A DNA stretch of 16,286 nt from Actinomycetota bacterium (GCA_947472655.1 CANJCG010000027.1:1-16286), one strand, 5' to 3'; positions 5,915-12,900 are shown, counted from the stretch's first letter. A program made the numbers and translations. The notes: generated by a model from the letters alone, not told the origin.

Positions 5915-7612
5915 CTACTTCGCCAGTAGTGCGGGGTTTCGCACAGGCGCAGGCAATGACGCATAGTTCGTCGAGCACATGGTGATGGACGCTGGTGCAA
6001 CCGGCTTCTTGCCCGACTTGGCACACGATTGTGGAACATAAATGTTGATCGTGCCTGCCGCCGAGAGGGTGTACCACCGGCCGGAGTATCCAGGCATGGC
6101 ATACCAGCCAAGATCTGTCGGTCCGTTGAATGCTGACTGGGCCAGCGTCTTTCCTGTGTCCTCATCAACCCACAGCACACTTTCAGTCCAAGAGTTCGTA
6201 CTGATTTGGGAAGCAGTGAACGACGGCGACATATATTGCGAAGCCAAAACGCGGTGGTTAGCCGGACCGGTAACCGAGAAGTAGTCCGAAGTTCGCCAGT
6301 CAGGTCGGCTCCACTTGATGGCCATCTGCCCATTTGTCTGGTTCAGATGTACAGCGAACACCCCACCCACTAATAAATCCTGCATGAAGATCAAACTCTT
6401 CTGCGGATCTGTCGAGAAACTTGCAGGAGCGTTACTTGAGACGCCTGCAGGAATCGTTGTTCCCCATGGACAAAGCCGTTGCGTTTTTGACGCGTCTGTC
6501 ATGTTCACTACAAATGCGCAGATCGGAACGCCCGACGTCGGGGCTACTGCGTTGTTATTGAACACCACCCAATTGCCCAACGGAACTGGCGCATCACCCG
6601 CGCTCTGGCCAGGCAGGAGTAACGGCGGGGCCCAGGAAAGATCCTGGCTTAATGTCTTAGTCTGAGGATTCCAGAGAACGCGCACACCTTGAGTGCTGCC
6701 CGCAAGATACATCTGAGTAACAGAGCCGTGCGCGACAACGGTCGGCCTTGAAGCGACAGCCTGGTTCAACGTAATCGCAGCGATGTTCTTCAACGTGACG
6801 GGGTCTACTGCGATAACCGTTGTCACCGGCTGCGGGCCGTATTTGGCGATACACATCGACATTGCTTGGTTGCCCTGGGTTGGGCATCCGGCCGAACGGT
6901 TTTGGCTCTTGAGCAAAATCGTGCCGTTGGAATCTGGGGCAACTGCGAAGCCATCGAAGTTAGCGTCGACCGCCGCGCCAGCGAGCACTGGCTGTTGCAC
7001 AGAAGCAACGATCGCGCCACTCTTAGGATCGAGTTTGTAGACCGTTGGCCCTACAACAACGTCGACCCAACCGCCCTTGACTACGGCACCGCTAGGCGCA
7101 GCCACCCATTGGCCCGGCAACTGAGGAAGCGCTGTGCGCCAGATCTGAGCTCCTGTAGCCGGATTAAACCGAGCCACGTATGGCCCACCTGAATACGAGG
7201 GAATTGGAGTCCCAGGTGCGCCACCGACAAGGAATGCAGCATCGGGACCACCTTGAATTACCAGTTGGATCTGCCCCGGATACACGGTCGGAGACAAGTA
7301 CTGGGCTACCTGAAACTTGCGTGTGCTGCCCGTTACTCCATCAGCAAAAGTCGCGCAGGGCTGAAGCCCACTGTGGATCGCATCAGATACTTCAGGTGAC
7401 CCAATCGCTGGCGCGTAGTTCAAGTAATTATTCGAGGGAATTTTCGCGTAGGCATTGATGCAGTTCACCTGCGCGGACTGAGCCGAGCTACCACTGATAT
7501 TTGTAGCCGCCTGGATGCTCGGGCCTGCGGCCAGGGAAGCCACCACGGTAAAGCCAGCCGTTAGCATTGCCGGTAGGAATTTGTTTCCCCCAAAGAAAAT
7601 CCCCATGTTCAC
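5915..7612 (-). CDS. Secreted beta-propeller protein (PQQ/quinoprotein-like repeats)
   Basis: This 565-residue protein starts with a signal peptide: a short charged start, a hydrophobic core (about 12-29) and a probable cleavage site at SIQA-A (32-36). The mature part has repeated blade-like units such as VARFNPATGAQIWR (146-159), VYKLDPKSGAIVAS (191-204) and VIAVDPVTLKNIAAI (266-280), the pattern of PQQ-like beta-propellers in which a hydrophobic strand leads to a D/N-P-x-T/S-G turn. Eight cysteines fall as four spaced pairs (51/86, 243/254, 365/381, 530/546), which suggests disulfides outside the cell. No catalytic dehydrogenase motif was seen, so binding or a structural surface role is more likely than enzymatic. 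The start may be the GTG at 7612 or the ATG at 7606; neither has a strong ribosome binding site. Confidence 0.7.
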   Translation of the reverse strand: MNMGIFFGGNKFLPAMLTAGFTVVASLAAGPSIQAATNISGSSAQSAQVNCINAYAKIPSNNYLNYAPAIGSPEVSDAIHSGLQPCATFADGVTGSTRKFQVAQYLSPTVYPGQIQLVIQGGPDAAFLVGGAPGTPIPSYSGGPYVARFNPATGAQIWRTALPQLPGQWVAAPSGAVVKGGWVDVVVGPTVYKLDPKSGAIVASVQQPVLAGAAVDANFDGFAVAPDSNGTILLKSQNRSAGCPTQGNQAMSMCIAKYGPQPVTTVIAVDPVTLKNIAAITLNQAVASRPTVVAHGSVTQMYLAGSTQGVRVLWNPQTKTLSQDLSWAPPLLLPGQSAGDAPVPLGNWVVFNNNAVAPTSGVPICAFVVNMTDASKTQRLCPWGTTIPAGVSSNAPASFSTDPQKSLIFMQDLLVGGVFAVHLNQTNGQMAIKWSRPDWRTSDYFSVTGPANHRVLASQYMSPSFTASQISTNSWTESVLWVDEDTGKTLAQSAFNGPTDLGWYAMPGYSGRWYTLSAAGTINIYVPQSCAKSGKKPVAPASITMCSTNYASLPAPVRNPALLAK

Positions 7613-7651
7613 AGCCCCATTTCTTCATCAGCGTTCAAACTTTTTTGGAAC

Positions 7652-7675
7652 GAAGCGCGTAGCGCTTGGCGCTTC
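7652..7675. repeat. Overlapping palindromes upstream of the propeller gene
   Basis: GAAGCGC (7652-7658) and GCGCTTC (7669-7675) form a perfect inverted repeat, and inside it AAGCGC-GTA-GCGCTT (7653-7667) forms another. It lies about 40-60 bp upstream of the minus-strand propeller gene start, so it could be an operator or a 5' UTR hairpin. Confidence 0.4.
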
Positions 7676-7753
7676 ATCTACTTTACACATATTGGAAAGC
7701 CCGGACACGACATTTGCTTGAGTGCAAGACGTCACTCATCACTCATCTCTTGC

Positions 7754-7779
7754 AAGGTATGCGCCTCTTGTCGACCGAA
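7754..7779. repeat. Direct repeat copy A (AAGGTATG...CTTGTCGACCGAA)
   Basis: AAGGTATG is followed after five bases by CTTGTCGACCGAA. The same two blocks, four bases apart, recur at 8153-8177. This copy lies about 140 bp upstream of the propeller gene. A second shared block, CACGTA, follows each copy further on. It may be a shared regulator site or a remnant of duplication. Confidence 0.5.
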
Positions 7780-7837
7780 GACTGGATGAAGTCACGTACA
7801 ACGCACGACCCGTAACGGGGCGCGAGAATACTGCTTG

Positions 7838-8047
7838 CTAAGCCTTAGGCATTCGGAAAATACGAACCGCCGCATAGATGGTTCCCAGGATCATTCCGAG
7901 CCCAGCCCAAGCAGGCCAGAAGTAACCCTTGTCGGTGAGTGCCCAGACGAGCACGCACACCAGCCAAGCAGCGATAAACCCGGCGATCGTTACCCACAAA
8001 CCTCGAATGGAGGTTGCACGCTTCGTCGCGGCATCAATCGCGCTCAT
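7838..8047 (-). CDS. Small membrane protein with 2TM-domain-like features
   Basis: A 69-residue protein is read from the ATG at 8047, chosen because AAGGGGG lies a few bases upstream; the frame is open further but that part shows no coding features. It has a basic N-terminus (KRATSIR), a first hydrophobic helix (about 18-37), a short loop with DKGYFWPAW, and a second helix (about 47-63) before a basic end (RIFRMPKA). The helix-turn-helix hairpin with FWPxW in the loop is like the bacterial 2TM domain, which has no known function. It stands alone on the minus strand with its own putative promoter and lies between two copies of a short direct repeat. Confidence 0.65.
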   Translation of the reverse strand: MSAIDAATKRATSIRGLWVTIAGFIAAWLVCVLVWALTDKGYFWPAWAGLGMILGTIYAAVRIFRMPKA

Positions 8048-8065
8048 TATTTCCCCCTTAGCGGC

Positions 8066-8092
8066 CTTATACGTGAGACCTGACGACCACAA
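8066..8092 (-). promoter_or_regulatory. Putative promoter of the small 2TM protein gene
   Basis: On the minus strand TTGTGG (8087-8092) and TATAAG (8066-8071) are spaced by 15 bp, with the ribosome binding site and the ATG at 8047 directly downstream. The spacing is short, so confidence is limited. Confidence 0.4.
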
Positions 8093-8152
8093 TTTCGTGA
8101 ACAATATCAAATGGTATGGACGTTTAGGCGTTCCTGCCGCGTTTCACGGATA

Positions 8153-8177
8153 AAGGTATGGCCCCTTGTCGACCGAA
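8153..8177. repeat. Direct repeat copy B (AAGGTATG...CTTGTCGACCGAA)
   Basis: This is the partner of 7754-7779, with identical AAGGTATG and CTTGTCGACCGAA blocks. It lies about 105 bp upstream of both the minus-strand 2TM gene and the plus-strand dehydrogenase gene, and its flanks contain TGGCCC/GGGCCA as a further inverted pair (from 8159 to about 8196). Confidence 0.5.
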
Positions 8178-8270
8178 TATTGCGATTGGGCCAAGGCACG
8201 TAGGTGACGAACGGTGTTGTGTTGGCGGATCCAAGATTTGGTTTTGCGACCTATATACGTCTCAACTCCT

Positions 8271-8276
8271 TAGAAT
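8271..8276 (+). promoter_or_regulatory. Putative -10 box, leaderless start of the dehydrogenase gene
   Basis: TAGAAT matches TATAAT at five of six positions and ends seven bases before the first base of the ATG at 8283, with no Shine-Dalgarno in between. This fits leaderless transcription. A TTGCGA at 8244-8249 is a distant -35 candidate (21 bp spacing). Confidence 0.55.
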
Positions 8277-8282
8277 CTAGGC

Positions 8283-9236
8283 ATGAAACTTCTCGAAGGA
8301 AAGTCCGTCATCATCACTGGCGCTGGACACGGCGTGGGCCGTGGCTACGCACTACTTATGGCAGAGCATGGTGCGAAGGTGCTTGTCAACGATCTCGGTG
8401 GTGCACCCAACGGGGGCGGATCCGACCAACGCGCAGCTGATGAAGTTGTTGAGATCATCAAAGCCCGGGGCGGCGAAGCTGTCGCTAACTACGCGGACGT
8501 ATCTGATTTCGATGCAGCCAAAGACATGGTGGATCAAGCCATCGACAGTTTTGGCGGGCTGGACTGCTTAGTGCTCAATGCAGGGATCTTGCGAGACAAG
8601 ATGATCTTCAACATGGACGAAAGTGACTGGGATGCGGTCGTAAAGGTGCACCTCAAGGGCCATTTCGCCCCAGCGCGCCACGCAACTGCGTATTGGCGAG
8701 AAAAAAGTCGAGAAATTGGCGGGAAAGTCAACGCCTCCGTCATCTGCACTACGTCATCCGTTGGGTTACTCGGCAACACCGGTCAAACCAATTACGCGGC
8801 AGCCAAAGGCGGCATTGCTATGTTCTCCGTCGCTCTTGCTCAAGACATGATGCGCTACGGAGTCCGTTCAAACTCCATTGCCCCTTCGGGAATAACACGA
8901 CTCATCGGCATCACGCGTGGCACGGACATCGACGAGATCGCTGAGCCAGATCAATACACCGAATACAACCCTCGAGATCCGGGTAACGTCGCGCCTTTGG
9001 CAGTTTGGCTTGCATCGGACCTATCGCGCCATGTCAACGGTCAAGCCTTCTTTTCGCAAGGGTCTCGTGTGACGCTCTTTGCTCCTTGGACACCCAATGG
9101 TGTTGTGAGTGTGACTGACCGTCAGTGGGATCCTGAAGAACTAGACCAGGCAATGAACACGGTGGTCTTTGGAACTTCACATGGTGGACTGCGCAGTGGG
9201 CATCAGTGGGGCGGTAAGTCAGCGCTGAATTTGTAA
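8283..9236 (+). CDS. Short-chain dehydrogenase/reductase, HSD17B4-like
   Basis: This 317-residue NAD(P)-dependent oxidoreductase has the classical SDR pattern: cofactor glycine motif TGAGHGVGRG (12-21), NDLGG (36-40), an Asp-Val pair for adenine binding (ADVSD, 71-75), NAG (99-101), and the active site with S158/S159, Y171 and K175 (YAAAK). The NDLGGAPNGGGS stretch resembles SDRs related to the N-terminal 3-hydroxyacyl-CoA dehydrogenase domain of peroxisomal multifunctional enzyme (HSD17B4 type), which suggests a fatty acyl-CoA or steroid-like substrate. It is longer than a standard 250-residue SDR because of a C-terminal tail of about 50 residues after the substrate loop (DRQWDPEELDQAM...). 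The gene stands alone and starts right after a -10 box. Exact substrate unknown. Confidence 0.85.
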   Translation: MKLLEGKSVIITGAGHGVGRGYALLMAEHGAKVLVNDLGGAPNGGGSDQRAADEVVEIIKARGGEAVANYADVSDFDAAKDMVDQAIDSFGGLDCLVLNAGILRDKMIFNMDESDWDAVVKVHLKGHFAPARHATAYWREKSREIGGKVNASVICTTSSVGLLGNTGQTNYAAAKGGIAMFSVALAQDMMRYGVRSNSIAPSGITRLIGITRGTDIDEIAEPDQYTEYNPRDPGNVAPLAVWLASDLSRHVNGQAFFSQGSRVTLFAPWTPNGVVSVTDRQWDPEELDQAMNTVVFGTSHGGLRSGHQWGGKSALNL

Positions 9237-9240
9237 CATT

Positions 9241-9256
9241 GGCGGGTTTTCTCGCC
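9241..9256 (+). terminator. Short hairpin after the dehydrogenase gene
   Basis: GGCGGG (9241-9246) pairs with CTCGCC (9251-9256, one G-U pair) around TTTT, just after the stop codon. There is no T tail, so termination here would be weak or factor assisted. Confidence 0.35.
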
Positions 9257-9314
9257 GTATCAAAGGATTTTATTGGGTTGTATGTAAGTGCCATTCGGGG
9301 GATAGCTGAACTGG

Positions 9315-9320
9315 TAGCGT
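9315..9320 (+). promoter_or_regulatory. Possible -10 box, leaderless start of the NTF2-like gene
   Basis: TAGCGT fits the relaxed actinobacterial TANNNT pattern and ends seven bases before the first base of the ATG at 9327; no Shine-Dalgarno is present. The match is weak apart from its position. Confidence 0.35.
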
Positions 9321-9326
9321 CCTTTT

Positions 9327-9851
9327 ATGAGTAAATTAACGCGTCGTGTGCTTGGCGCTGCATGCACCGTGGTCTTCATGCTTCCTGTGATTGGCGTCAG
9401 TCAGTCCAATGCGAATCCGTTGCATTCAATGGCGAAACAGACCACCACCTCGACCAGCACCGCAGCGGCTGATGCCACACTAGGAATTACTCTTGTCAAT
9501 CGTTTTTTTACTCTGCTCAAGACTGAAAACAGTAAGGGTCTTGCCGGCTTTCTATCTCCCGCATTTCAATTGCAGCGAGCCAATGGCACATCTGCGAATC
9601 GCTCGGAATACTTGGCTACCCCCGCAAAAGTGTCAGACTTCTTGGTGACGAAAACGGTTACCACCCGAACAGGAAACGTCTTGGTTGTGCGCTATCAGGC
9701 GCAAACAACGGAAGTCATTAACGCCAATCCCGCGACGATGGACCCGGCTCCTCGGCTTAGTGTTTTTGCGCTACCAAAGACGCCGCATGCAACTTGGCAG
9801 ATGGTTGCCCATTCCAACTTCACTGCGCTACCAGCTGATCAATATCGTTAA
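9327..9851 (+). CDS. Secreted NTF2/SnoaL-like domain protein
   Basis: This 174-residue protein has an N-terminal signal peptide: SKLTRR as the positive region, a hydrophobic core (about 8-24) and a probable cleavage near SNAN-P (27-31). After a Ser/Thr-rich linker (39-49) comes a domain whose pattern fits an NTF2/SnoaL-like fold: an initial helix LVNRFFTLLKTENSKGLAGF (residues 56-75), a FLSP..FQLQR strand, and later long strands (NVLVVRYQAQTTEV, RLSVFALPKT, WQMVAHSNF). The fold is a cone-shaped pocket used for many roles, so no function is assigned. The single Cys (C13) lies in the signal peptide without a lipobox continuation, so a lipoprotein is unlikely. It stands alone between the dehydrogenase and ndgR. 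Confidence 0.65.
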   Translation: MSKLTRRVLGAACTVVFMLPVIGVSQSNANPLHSMAKQTTTSTSTAAADATLGITLVNRFFTLLKTENSKGLAGFLSPAFQLQRANGTSANRSEYLATPAKVSDFLVTKTVTTRTGNVLVVRYQAQTTEVINANPATMDPAPRLSVFALPKTPHATWQMVAHSNFTALPADQYR

Positions 9852-9957
9852 GCTCGCGGGAATTAGTTCTACTTCACCACCATCTCAATGTGGTAGTTCG
9901 TATGCGCATTGAAGTTGAGCCTCTAGGCAATGGTGCAACGCGAAGCGTCGGTAGCTA

Positions 9958-10659
9958 TTAGTTTGCGATAGCAGCTTCAAGTTGATTCGCTGCTGCTAGT
10001 AAGGCATTGATCTGAGCCTTTGTGGCTTTTGCCAATGGATCAACCGGACCTGAGATTGAGATGGCTGCAATGACTGTGCCAGTCGCATCACGCACCGGGG
10101 CAGACAGTGAAGCCACTCCAGGTTCGCGTTGAGCAACTGATGCAGCCCAACCTCGCTTGCGCACCTGAATCAAATCTGTTGCAGAAAATGCAGCTTTATC
10201 GAGAGCTTCACGTTGTTCTTCTGATTCAGTCCAAGCAGTAAGTACTTGAGCAGCGGATCCAGCCTTCATCGTCAAAAGTGCGCCAACCGGCACGGTGTCA
10301 CGCAGGCCCCGAGTCGGCTCGGAGGCTGCGATGCATACGCGTTCGTCACCCACGCGCCGGTACACCTGAGCGCTTGCGCCGGTGGCATCTCGTAGTTCGC
10401 GAGCAATGGTTGCGGCGGCACTCACCCAGGTTGCTTGCGGGGTTGACCACTCGGCCAGTTGAGGTCCAAGAATGAATTGGCCTCGATCATTTCGAGCTAC
10501 TAGCCGGTGATGTTCTAGAGCCAGTGCCAGGCGGTGCGCAGTAGGTCGGGGTAGGCCACTGACCTCTGACAGTTCTTGCAACGAGAGTGGACCGCTCACA
10601 AGGCAGTCAATCAAGAGAACGACTTTGTCTACAACGCCGACTCCGCTAGAGTTGTCCAT
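9958..10659 (-). CDS. ndgR: IclR-family transcriptional regulator, NdgR/LtbR type
   Basis: A 233-residue protein is read from the ATG at 10659, chosen because the IclR N-terminal domain begins close behind it; the frame is open to 10908 but that part overlaps leuC and looks non-coding. Residues about 10-60 form the winged helix-turn-helix (LSLQELSEVSGLPRPTAHRL), and residues about 75-230 the IclR effector-binding domain (GASAQVYRRVGDERVCIA and ISISGPVDPL near the end). In actinomycetes this gene is found next to leuCD and controls leucine and related amino acid synthesis (NdgR in Streptomyces, LtbR in Corynebacterium). It diverges from leuC with 60 bp between starts, and a palindromic operator lies in that gap. 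An ATG seven bases after a -10-like CAATAT suggests leaderless translation. Confidence 0.9.
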   Translation of the reverse strand: MDNSSGVGVVDKVVLLIDCLVSGPLSLQELSEVSGLPRPTAHRLALALEHHRLVARNDRGQFILGPQLAEWSTPQATWVSAAATIARELRDATGASAQVYRRVGDERVCIAASEPTRGLRDTVPVGALLTMKAGSAAQVLTAWTESEEQREALDKAAFSATDLIQVRKRGWAASVAQREPGVASLSAPVRDATGTVIAAISISGPVDPLAKATKAQINALLAAANQLEAAIAN

Positions 10660-10662
10660 ACC

Positions 10663-10695
10663 TTGATATTGCTGTCTCACATAGTGAGATGTCAA
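10663..10695. promoter_or_regulatory. ndgR/leuC divergent promoter region with palindromic operator
   Basis: TCTCAC-ATA-GTGAGA (10675-10689) is a perfect 6+3+6 inverted repeat. The part CACATAGTGAGA (10678-10689) agrees with the 12-bp LtbR motif CA(T/C)ATAGTG(A/G)GA as I recall it from Corynebacterium work. On the minus strand a perfect TTGACA (10690-10695) is 18 bp from CAATAT, so the palindrome lies between -35 and -10 of ndgR. On the plus strand TTGATA (10663-10668) may be the -35 of leuC, with TGAGAT as a weak -10. The palindrome would block both promoters. Confidence 0.7.
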
Positions 10696-10719
10696 GTATC
10701 GACATTCGAAGGAGTAACG

Positions 10720-12117
10720 ATGGCTAAGACACTTGCCGAGAAGGTTTGGGAAGCGCATGTAGTGCGCCGAGCAGCAGGGGAACCTGACTTGCTCTACATC
10801 GACTTGCATCTGGTTCATGAAGTAACCAGCCCGCAGGCATTTGATGGATTGCGAGCCAGCGGCCGAAGTGTCCGTCGTCCAGACCTCACTTTGGCTACTG
10901 AAGATCACAACGTGCCGACCATCGACATCCTTAAGCCAATCGCTGACCCAATTTCACGGGCACAAGTTGATGCGCTTCGTCAGAACTGTGCTGAATTCGG
11001 CGTGCCTATTTATTCACTCGGCAATATCGAACAGGGCATCGTGCATGTCGTTGGACCACAGTTGGGATTAACCCAGCCAGGCATGACCGTGGTCTGTGGC
11101 GATTCGCATACGTCAACTCACGGTGCGTTTGGCGCACTTGCATTTGGTATCGGCACCTCTGAAGTTGAGCATGTCCTGGCTACGCAAACATTGCCGCTGA
11201 AGCCTTTTAAGACCATGGCGATCAATGTTGACGGCGAATTGCCTGTGGGTGTTTCAGCCAAAGATGTGACCTTGGCTGTCATTGCCAAGATCGGCACCGG
11301 CGGTGGACAAGGCTATGTTCTGGAGTATAAAGGTTCAGCGATTCGTGGGCTTTCAATGGAAGGCCGCATGACCGTCTGCAACATGTCGATTGAAGCAGGC
11401 GCGCGCGCCGGCATGATCGCGCCCGATGACACCACATTCGAATATCTCAAGGGCCGAGATCGTGCGCCTAAGGGTGCCGATTGGGATGCAGCCGTTGCGT
11501 ACTGGTCAACGTTGCCATCAGATGCTGACGCAAAGTACGACGCTGAAATCTTTATCGATGCCACAACCTTGAGCCCATTTGTAACGTGGGGCACGAACCC
11601 AGGACAAGGACTGCCGCTATCTGGTTCTGTGCCATCTCCGGCAGATGCAACAGATGAAGTTGATCGCGTTGCGATCGAACGCGCTCTGGAATACATGGGT
11701 CTGACCGCTGGAATGCCACTGCGAGATATCAAAGTCGACATTGTGTTCGTTGGTTCGTGCACAAATGGCCGGATCGAAGACCTTCGCAGTGTTGCAGAAG
11801 TGCTTAAAGGCCGAAAAGTTGATTCCAAGGTACGGATGTTGGTCGTTCCAGGATCTGTGCGCGTGAAGAACCAAGCTGAAGAAGAGGGACTGGACGTCAT
11901 CATTAAAGAGTCCGGAGCTGAATGGCGCGAAGCGGGTTGTTCGATGTGTCTGGCAATGAATCCCGACAAGTTGGCCCCGGGGGAGCGCAGCGCCTCCACC
12001 TCGAACAGAAACTTCGAAGGACGTCAGGGACCAGGCGGGCGTACGCACCTGGTTTCTCCGGCAGTTGCAGCAGCAACAGCAATCACTGGCCATCTCGCTG
12101 CTCCGGCAGACCTGTAA
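10720..12117 (+). CDS. leuC: 3-isopropylmalate dehydratase large subunit
   Basis: This 465-residue aconitase-family subunit, together with LeuD, isomerises 2-isopropylmalate to 3-isopropylmalate in leucine synthesis, and in many bacteria also citramalate to methylmalate. The three cysteines that bind the 4Fe-4S cluster are C347 (in GSCTNGR) and C407/C410 (in GCSMCLAMNPD), the same numbers as in E. coli LeuC. GDSHTSTHGAFGALAFGIGTSEVEH-type active site residues lie around 126-150. The ATG at 10720 is selected for its AAGGAG ribosome binding site; the frame is open to 10576, but that part overlaps ndgR. leuD follows 17 bp later. Control is expected through the palindrome upstream. CimA in the same window supplies a second possible substrate chain. 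Confidence 0.97.
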   Translation: MAKTLAEKVWEAHVVRRAAGEPDLLYIDLHLVHEVTSPQAFDGLRASGRSVRRPDLTLATEDHNVPTIDILKPIADPISRAQVDALRQNCAEFGVPIYSLGNIEQGIVHVVGPQLGLTQPGMTVVCGDSHTSTHGAFGALAFGIGTSEVEHVLATQTLPLKPFKTMAINVDGELPVGVSAKDVTLAVIAKIGTGGGQGYVLEYKGSAIRGLSMEGRMTVCNMSIEAGARAGMIAPDDTTFEYLKGRDRAPKGADWDAAVAYWSTLPSDADAKYDAEIFIDATTLSPFVTWGTNPGQGLPLSGSVPSPADATDEVDRVAIERALEYMGLTAGMPLRDIKVDIVFVGSCTNGRIEDLRSVAEVLKGRKVDSKVRMLVVPGSVRVKNQAEEEGLDVIIKESGAEWREAGCSMCLAMNPDKLAPGERSASTSNRNFEGRQGPGGRTHLVSPAVAAATAITGHLAAPADL

Positions 12118-12134
12118 GGGATTAGGAGTTCATC

Positions 12135-12722
12135 ATGGAAAAGTTCGTTACGCATACCGGCACTGCTGCACCGCTTCGCCGCAGCAACGTCGACACTGAT
12201 CAGATCATTCCTGCTGAATATCTCAAGCGTATTACTCGTCATGGTTTTGAGGATGGGCTCTTTGCTGCTTGGCGAAAAGACCCTGAATTCGTTTTGAATC
12301 AGCCTGCGTATGCAGGTGTTTCGATTCTGATTGCTGGCCCAGATTTTGGGACCGGCTCATCACGTGAGCATGCGGTTTGGGCATTGCAGGATTACGGTTT
12401 TAAGGTGGTGCTGTCTTCTCGTTTTGCTGACATCTTCCGCGGAAACTCAGGCAAGGGCGGGCTTCTTACTGCCATGCTCGAGCAAGCAGACATCGAGAAG
12501 TTGTGGGCGCTCGTTGAAGCGGATCCGAGCACTTTGGTCACCGTTGATCTAGATAAGCGTGAGGTTCGTGCAGGAGAAATCACTGCTGTTTTTGAGGTGG
12601 ATGACTATGTGCGCTGGCGCTTAATGGAAGGCCTCGACGACATCGGCATCACCTTGAATCAAGGCGATGCGATCAATGAATTCGAAGCGAAACGGCCGGT
12701 TTTCTTGCCAACAACTGCATAG
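12135..12722 (+). CDS. leuD: 3-isopropylmalate dehydratase small subunit
   Basis: This 195-residue swivel domain partners LeuC to form the isopropylmalate isomerase heterodimer. NVDTDQIIPA (18-27) and FGTGSSREHA (71-80) are the conserved active-site stretches of LeuD, with the GSSREHA loop binding substrate. Length matches the family (about 200). The ATG has AGGAG about seven bases upstream. It is cotranscribed with leuC, 17 bp apart. Confidence 0.97.
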   Translation: MEKFVTHTGTAAPLRRSNVDTDQIIPAEYLKRITRHGFEDGLFAAWRKDPEFVLNQPAYAGVSILIAGPDFGTGSSREHAVWALQDYGFKVVLSSRFADIFRGNSGKGGLLTAMLEQADIEKLWALVEADPSTLVTVDLDKREVRAGEITAVFEVDDYVRWRLMEGLDDIGITLNQGDAINEFEAKRPVFLPTTA

Positions 12723-12793
12723 TCAGCAAACACTTGATGTTATTCAAGTGACAAATGTGACTCGTGTGATCTGTCGAAATTGACGTGGAACGC

Positions 12794-12817
12794 CATTAGT
12801 GGTGTGAATCACTAATG
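12794..12817. repeat. Perfect 8-bp inverted repeat between leuD and hup
   Basis: CATTAGTG (12794-12801) and CACTAATG (12810-12817) are perfect partners with an eight-base spacer. There is no T tract, so it is a poor intrinsic terminator; it may be an operator for hup or an mRNA 3' end structure of leuCD. Confidence 0.45.
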
Positions 12818-12850
12818 ATTCCAACATGTTTTCCTCGGCGAGTCTTCGCG

Positions 12851-12900
12851 TTTGTCAGACAAAAGCATGGCTAAATATGCGTAGTCGACAACGGGTCGAC
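12851..12900 (+). promoter_or_regulatory. hup promoter region with inverted repeats
   Basis: TTTGTC-A-GACAAA (12851-12863) is a perfect inverted repeat that includes TTGTCA, a -35-like hexamer. A TAAATAT stretch follows at 12872-12878 as a possible -10. Two GTCGAC palindromes (12884-12889 and 12895-12900) lie just downstream, separated by five bases. This is suggestive of a regulated promoter, though the -35/-10 spacing (about 14-15) is short. Confidence 0.4.

Noticed and set aside
9852..9957. Partial inverted repeats (ACTTCA/TGAAGT and CAATG/CATTG) between the NTF2-like gene and ndgR
   Set aside because: The pairings are mutually exclusive and imperfect, with no T tract, so a terminator or RNA element cannot be supported.
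10576..10719. N-terminal extension of leuC to a start at 10576
   Set aside because: It overlaps ndgR; the ATG at 10720 has AAGGAG and gives the standard LeuC length with cysteines at the E. coli positions.
10660..10908. N-terminal extension of ndgR to a start at 10908
   Set aside because: It would overlap leuC and its regulatory region by nearly 190 bp, and the IclR domain begins right after the ATG at 10659.
11313..11999. A 228-codon open frame on the minus strand inside leuC
   Set aside because: It mirrors leuC codon structure, is Ser/Arg/Thr-rich as shadow frames are, and matches no family I know.
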